From assembly GCF_008016455.1 (NCBI RefSeq), contig NZ_SAXU01000001.1, positions 1,612,001 to 1,676,000 of the forward strand: a stretch of 64,000 bases of DNA, given 5' to 3'. Position 1 is the first letter of the stretch, and each line of letters starts with the position of its first letter. Below, in pieces: positions 62,146-64,000 of the stretch. The notes beneath the pieces are model-generated. The model worked only from the letters and a program-made list of their open reading frames with translations. It searched no databases and was not told where the DNA came from. Source of the stretch: Brachyspira aalborgi (lineage in GTDB: Bacteria > Spirochaetota > Brachyspiria > Brachyspirales > Brachyspiraceae). A program made the translations under genes and the position numbers.

Positions 62146-63690
62146 TTAAAATTTCTTATGGCAAGCCTTAAAATCTTTATCGAAATAATAAATCATATTT
62201 TCGTTTTTATCATGCGAATTATAATAAACTTGAGCGTAAAAAGGACTTTTCTTTGCAAGTTTGTCGAAACTCCAAGTATGATTTTCAAAACATTCTTCGC
62301 ACCAATGCCCCGCTTTTATTATCGTTGTAGGTTTCGCTTCAAATTTATGTCCTTCTGAACATTCCCATAATAATTTTGTTTCTAAATTTTCCATTTTTTC
62401 GCTTAAAAGTTTTCCGCCTCTAAACTCCGCCGCTTCTTTCAAATCTTCAATATTTATTTCATTATCTTTTTTATTTTCATTATAACCATGATTTAAAAGT
62501 TTAGCGTTATTTATATTTTTAATCTCTTCGTAATTTATATAATTTCCTTCAAAGTCTTTATTTTCTTTAAGCAAATTAAAATCGCTCCATTTTTTCGGCA
62601 TATTCTCATAATTTTTCACGCTTCCAAATGCAGATACAATTTTTCCAAATTCTTTATTTTTATACCAATAACGAGGAGAATTTGAATCAAGTAAAAGCCT
62701 TTCAATTGAAAAAATTTTTATCAATTTTGAAGGAACTATTTTTGCAAGCGAATAATACCAATGCTTTTTTGCAATCTCTTTCCAATAATCGTTTATAGAA
62801 TCTCTTTGATAATGAAATAATTTTTCTAATTTGTCGCCGTCATAATACCAAACGCCATGAAAATTGCGAGTTGCATTCCAATTTGGCTGCATATATTTTT
62901 TAGCGTTTCCGCCGATTAACTTAAAACCTTCGTTAAAAATATCGTATCCTATCATTCTATTTTCCGCTTTGCTTCCCAAATTAAAGACTCCACGCCAAAA
63001 ATAATTGTCAAGTTTATTTTTTAAATCTTCTTCGATTATTCTTTTCATTAAATATCCGCTATCTCTTGCGGTAATCCATTCTAAAGGAGCGTTATAACAA
63101 GTATGAAACATTAAACCATCGCTCATATTGTCGGTTAGCATTCTATTATGAAGCATCGCCGTTTGTCTTATTATCGCTCTATTTTTAAGAGAAGATTCTA
63201 AAATATATCTTTCTGCTTTAAGTTTATAATAAGAATAGAGGTCGTAATTACTTATTATTAAAGGGTCGCCTACTCTCGCCCAAGGATTTTTTTCGTTTCT
63301 ATTTCCGTATAAACCGACAGTAGATATATGAATTAATTTTTTATTTTCGTCAATTTCTAAAATTGTATCGACTATATTTTTTGTTCCCAAATAATTTGAT
63401 TTATAATTTAACTCTAAAAATTTATCGGATTTCGGAGGAATAATCGCTGCAAGATTAAAAATATAATCGGCGTCTTTAATCAATTTTTCGCAGTCTTCTT
63501 TATTTTCAATATTTCCAATGATTATTTCAATTTTATTTTTGTATTTGCTTTTTAATTTTGTAGCTTTTTTAACGCTTTCTTTTCGTATCAAAACTTTTAT
63601 AATTTCTATTTCGTCAATTTCAGATAACTGCCTTAAGGTTTCAACGCCCATATTTCCCGTTGAACCCGTTAATGCTATTTTATATTTCAT
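62146..63690 (-). CDS. SDR epimerase/dehydratase with C-terminal zinc-ribbon-like domain
   Basis: A 514-residue protein. The N-terminal 330 residues are an extended SDR: ALTGSTGNMGVETL, FNLAAIIPP, HISTVGLYGNRN and SYYKLKAERY with the Tyr/Lys catalytic pair. The C-terminal 110 residues hold two zinc-binding knuckles: a WECSEGHKFEAKPTTI block and a GHWCEECFENH block (C-x-x-G-H and C-x-x-C). A similar knuckle pattern occurs in homing-endonuclease-like and ssDNA-binding domains. The ATG at 63690 has GGAA nine bases upstream; a GTG at 63702 is an alternative. It sits behind the pentamer locus C promoter. Fusion of sugar SDR to a zinc ribbon is unusual. Confidence 0.8.
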   Translation of the reverse strand: MKYKIALTGSTGNMGVETLRQLSEIDEIEIIKVLIRKESVKKATKLKSKYKNKIEIIIGNIENKEDCEKLIKDADYIFNLAAIIPPKSDKFLELNYKSNYLGTKNIVDTILEIDENKKLIHISTVGLYGNRNEKNPWARVGDPLIISNYDLYSYYKLKAERYILESSLKNRAIIRQTAMLHNRMLTDNMSDGLMFHTCYNAPLEWITARDSGYLMKRIIEEDLKNKLDNYFWRGVFNLGSKAENRMIGYDIFNEGFKLIGGNAKKYMQPNWNATRNFHGVWYYDGDKLEKLFHYQRDSINDYWKEIAKKHWYYSLAKIVPSKLIKIFSIERLLLDSNSPRYWYKNKEFGKIVSAFGSVKNYENMPKKWSDFNLLKENKDFEGNYINYEEIKNINNAKLLNHGYNENKKDNEINIEDLKEAAEFRGGKLLSEKMENLETKLLWECSEGHKFEAKPTTIIKAGHWCEECFENHTWSFDKLAKKSPFYAQVYYNSHDKNENMIYYFDKDFKACHKKF

Positions 63691-63768
63691 TCTAATTTCC
63701 ACACTTGTTTAATTTAAAAAATTGTATAATATAATTTTATTTTTATCAATTTTAAGTTTTATTCCTTT

Positions 63769-63924
63769 CTAAAAATTCCATAATAAGTTGTCTATTAATG
63801 CCTTAAGAAGTATTAAATATATATAATTGAAAAAGTTTAAAATAATATTGTATTGTATTGTATTGTATTGTATTGTATTGTTGCAGAAGCTCAATAAAGT
63901 TTTAATTAAAATGTTTTCAAACAT
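63769..63924 (-). CDS. Small hydrophobic protein, pentamer locus C (in frame)
   Basis: A 51-codon ORF from ATG 63924 to TAG 63769. Residues 1-14 MFENILIKTLLSFC, then a translated (CAATA)7 array (NNTIQYNTIQYN), then IILNFFNYIYLILLKAL, a likely membrane span. The array keeps the frame open, so this locus is ON as sequenced. It has the same architecture as the loci at 25035 and 56613. It is co-oriented with and 78 bases upstream of the SDR gene. Function unknown. Confidence 0.5.
   Translation of the reverse strand: MFENILIKTLLSFCNNTIQYNTIQYNIILNFFNYIYLILLKALIDNLLWNF
63846..63880 (-). repeat. Pentanucleotide array (CAATA)7
   Basis: Seven perfect units (TATTG on the plus strand). Its change in number would shift the frame of the ORF at 63769-63924. 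Confidence 0.97.
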
Positions 63925-63932
63925 ATTTTTTA

Positions 63933-63961
63933 ATTATAGATTATTTAATAAAAAAAGTCAA
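63933..63961 (-). promoter_or_regulatory. Sigma70-type promoter of pentamer locus C
   Basis: TTGACT (63961-63956), 17 bases, TATAAT (63938-63933). ATG 63924 lies just after the predicted transcription start, so the message may be leaderless. Confidence 0.75.
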
Positions 63962-64000
63962 GTTTATTTTTTGTAAATATTAACTAATAAAAGTTAATTT

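Overview
The window is very AT-rich and most likely comes from a spirochaete, probably Brachyspira. The markers are a periplasmic-type FlaB flagellin, a spirochaete-style V-type ATPase operon that contains a DUF2764 protein, KdsA, several surface lipoproteins and beta-rich outer-membrane-like proteins, and an anaerobic 2-oxoacid:ferredoxin oxidoreductase. The genus is inferred from gene content; no 16S gene or tRNA is visible.

Layout. Bases 1-5900 hold glycan genes. On the minus strand a Na/Pi transporter is followed by GDP-fucose synthesis (fcl, gmd), a GT10 fucosyltransferase and a GT11-type fucosyltransferase split by an (AT)11 tract. Bases 5.9-13.3 kb hold the transporter, a DUF58 protein, small envelope proteins, a periplasmic chaperone-like protein and a TPR/Mrr-like membrane protein. 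From 13.4 to 24.8 kb come kdsA, a BcgI-like restriction-modification pair, flaB with a structured leader, a BFD-like protein, two tandem copies of an unknown 165-bp element, a UDP-xylose synthase, the vor operon and an M20 hydrolase. From 24.8 to 37.9 kb come a lipoprotein behind a pentamer-repeat leader, an Rpn-family nuclease, aspartate kinase, ClpB, an ABC exporter and coaBC. From 38.2 to 48.7 kb come the three-gene serine pathway, the rpmH-rnpA-yidD-yidC-khpB block, metK, a PglF-like dehydratase and hpt. From 48.9 to 56.5 kb lies the V-ATPase operon. From 56.5 kb to the end is an accessory stretch with a TM2 protein, a PD-(D/E)XK protein, decayed genes, an EFR1 flavo-ferredoxin protein and a SDR/zinc-ribbon fusion.

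Most interesting signal. At three separate places (about 25.0, 56.6 and 63.9 kb) a near-consensus sigma70 promoter is followed by a start codon and a short reading frame interrupted by a perfect pentanucleotide array, then by a hydrophobic frame starting near LNF(F/Y). Each locus uses a different pentamer, (CAGAA), (CAGCT) or (CAATA), at the equivalent position. Each locus lies directly upstream of, and co-oriented with, a gene. Two are out of frame as sequenced and one is in frame. This looks like a family of phase-variable small hydrophobic proteins or leader ORFs that I do not recognise from the literature.

Together with the (AT)11 tract in the GT11 gene and a 5-bp duplication that breaks a gene at 59991-60000, the window suggests surface and regulatory functions switched by short-repeat slippage.
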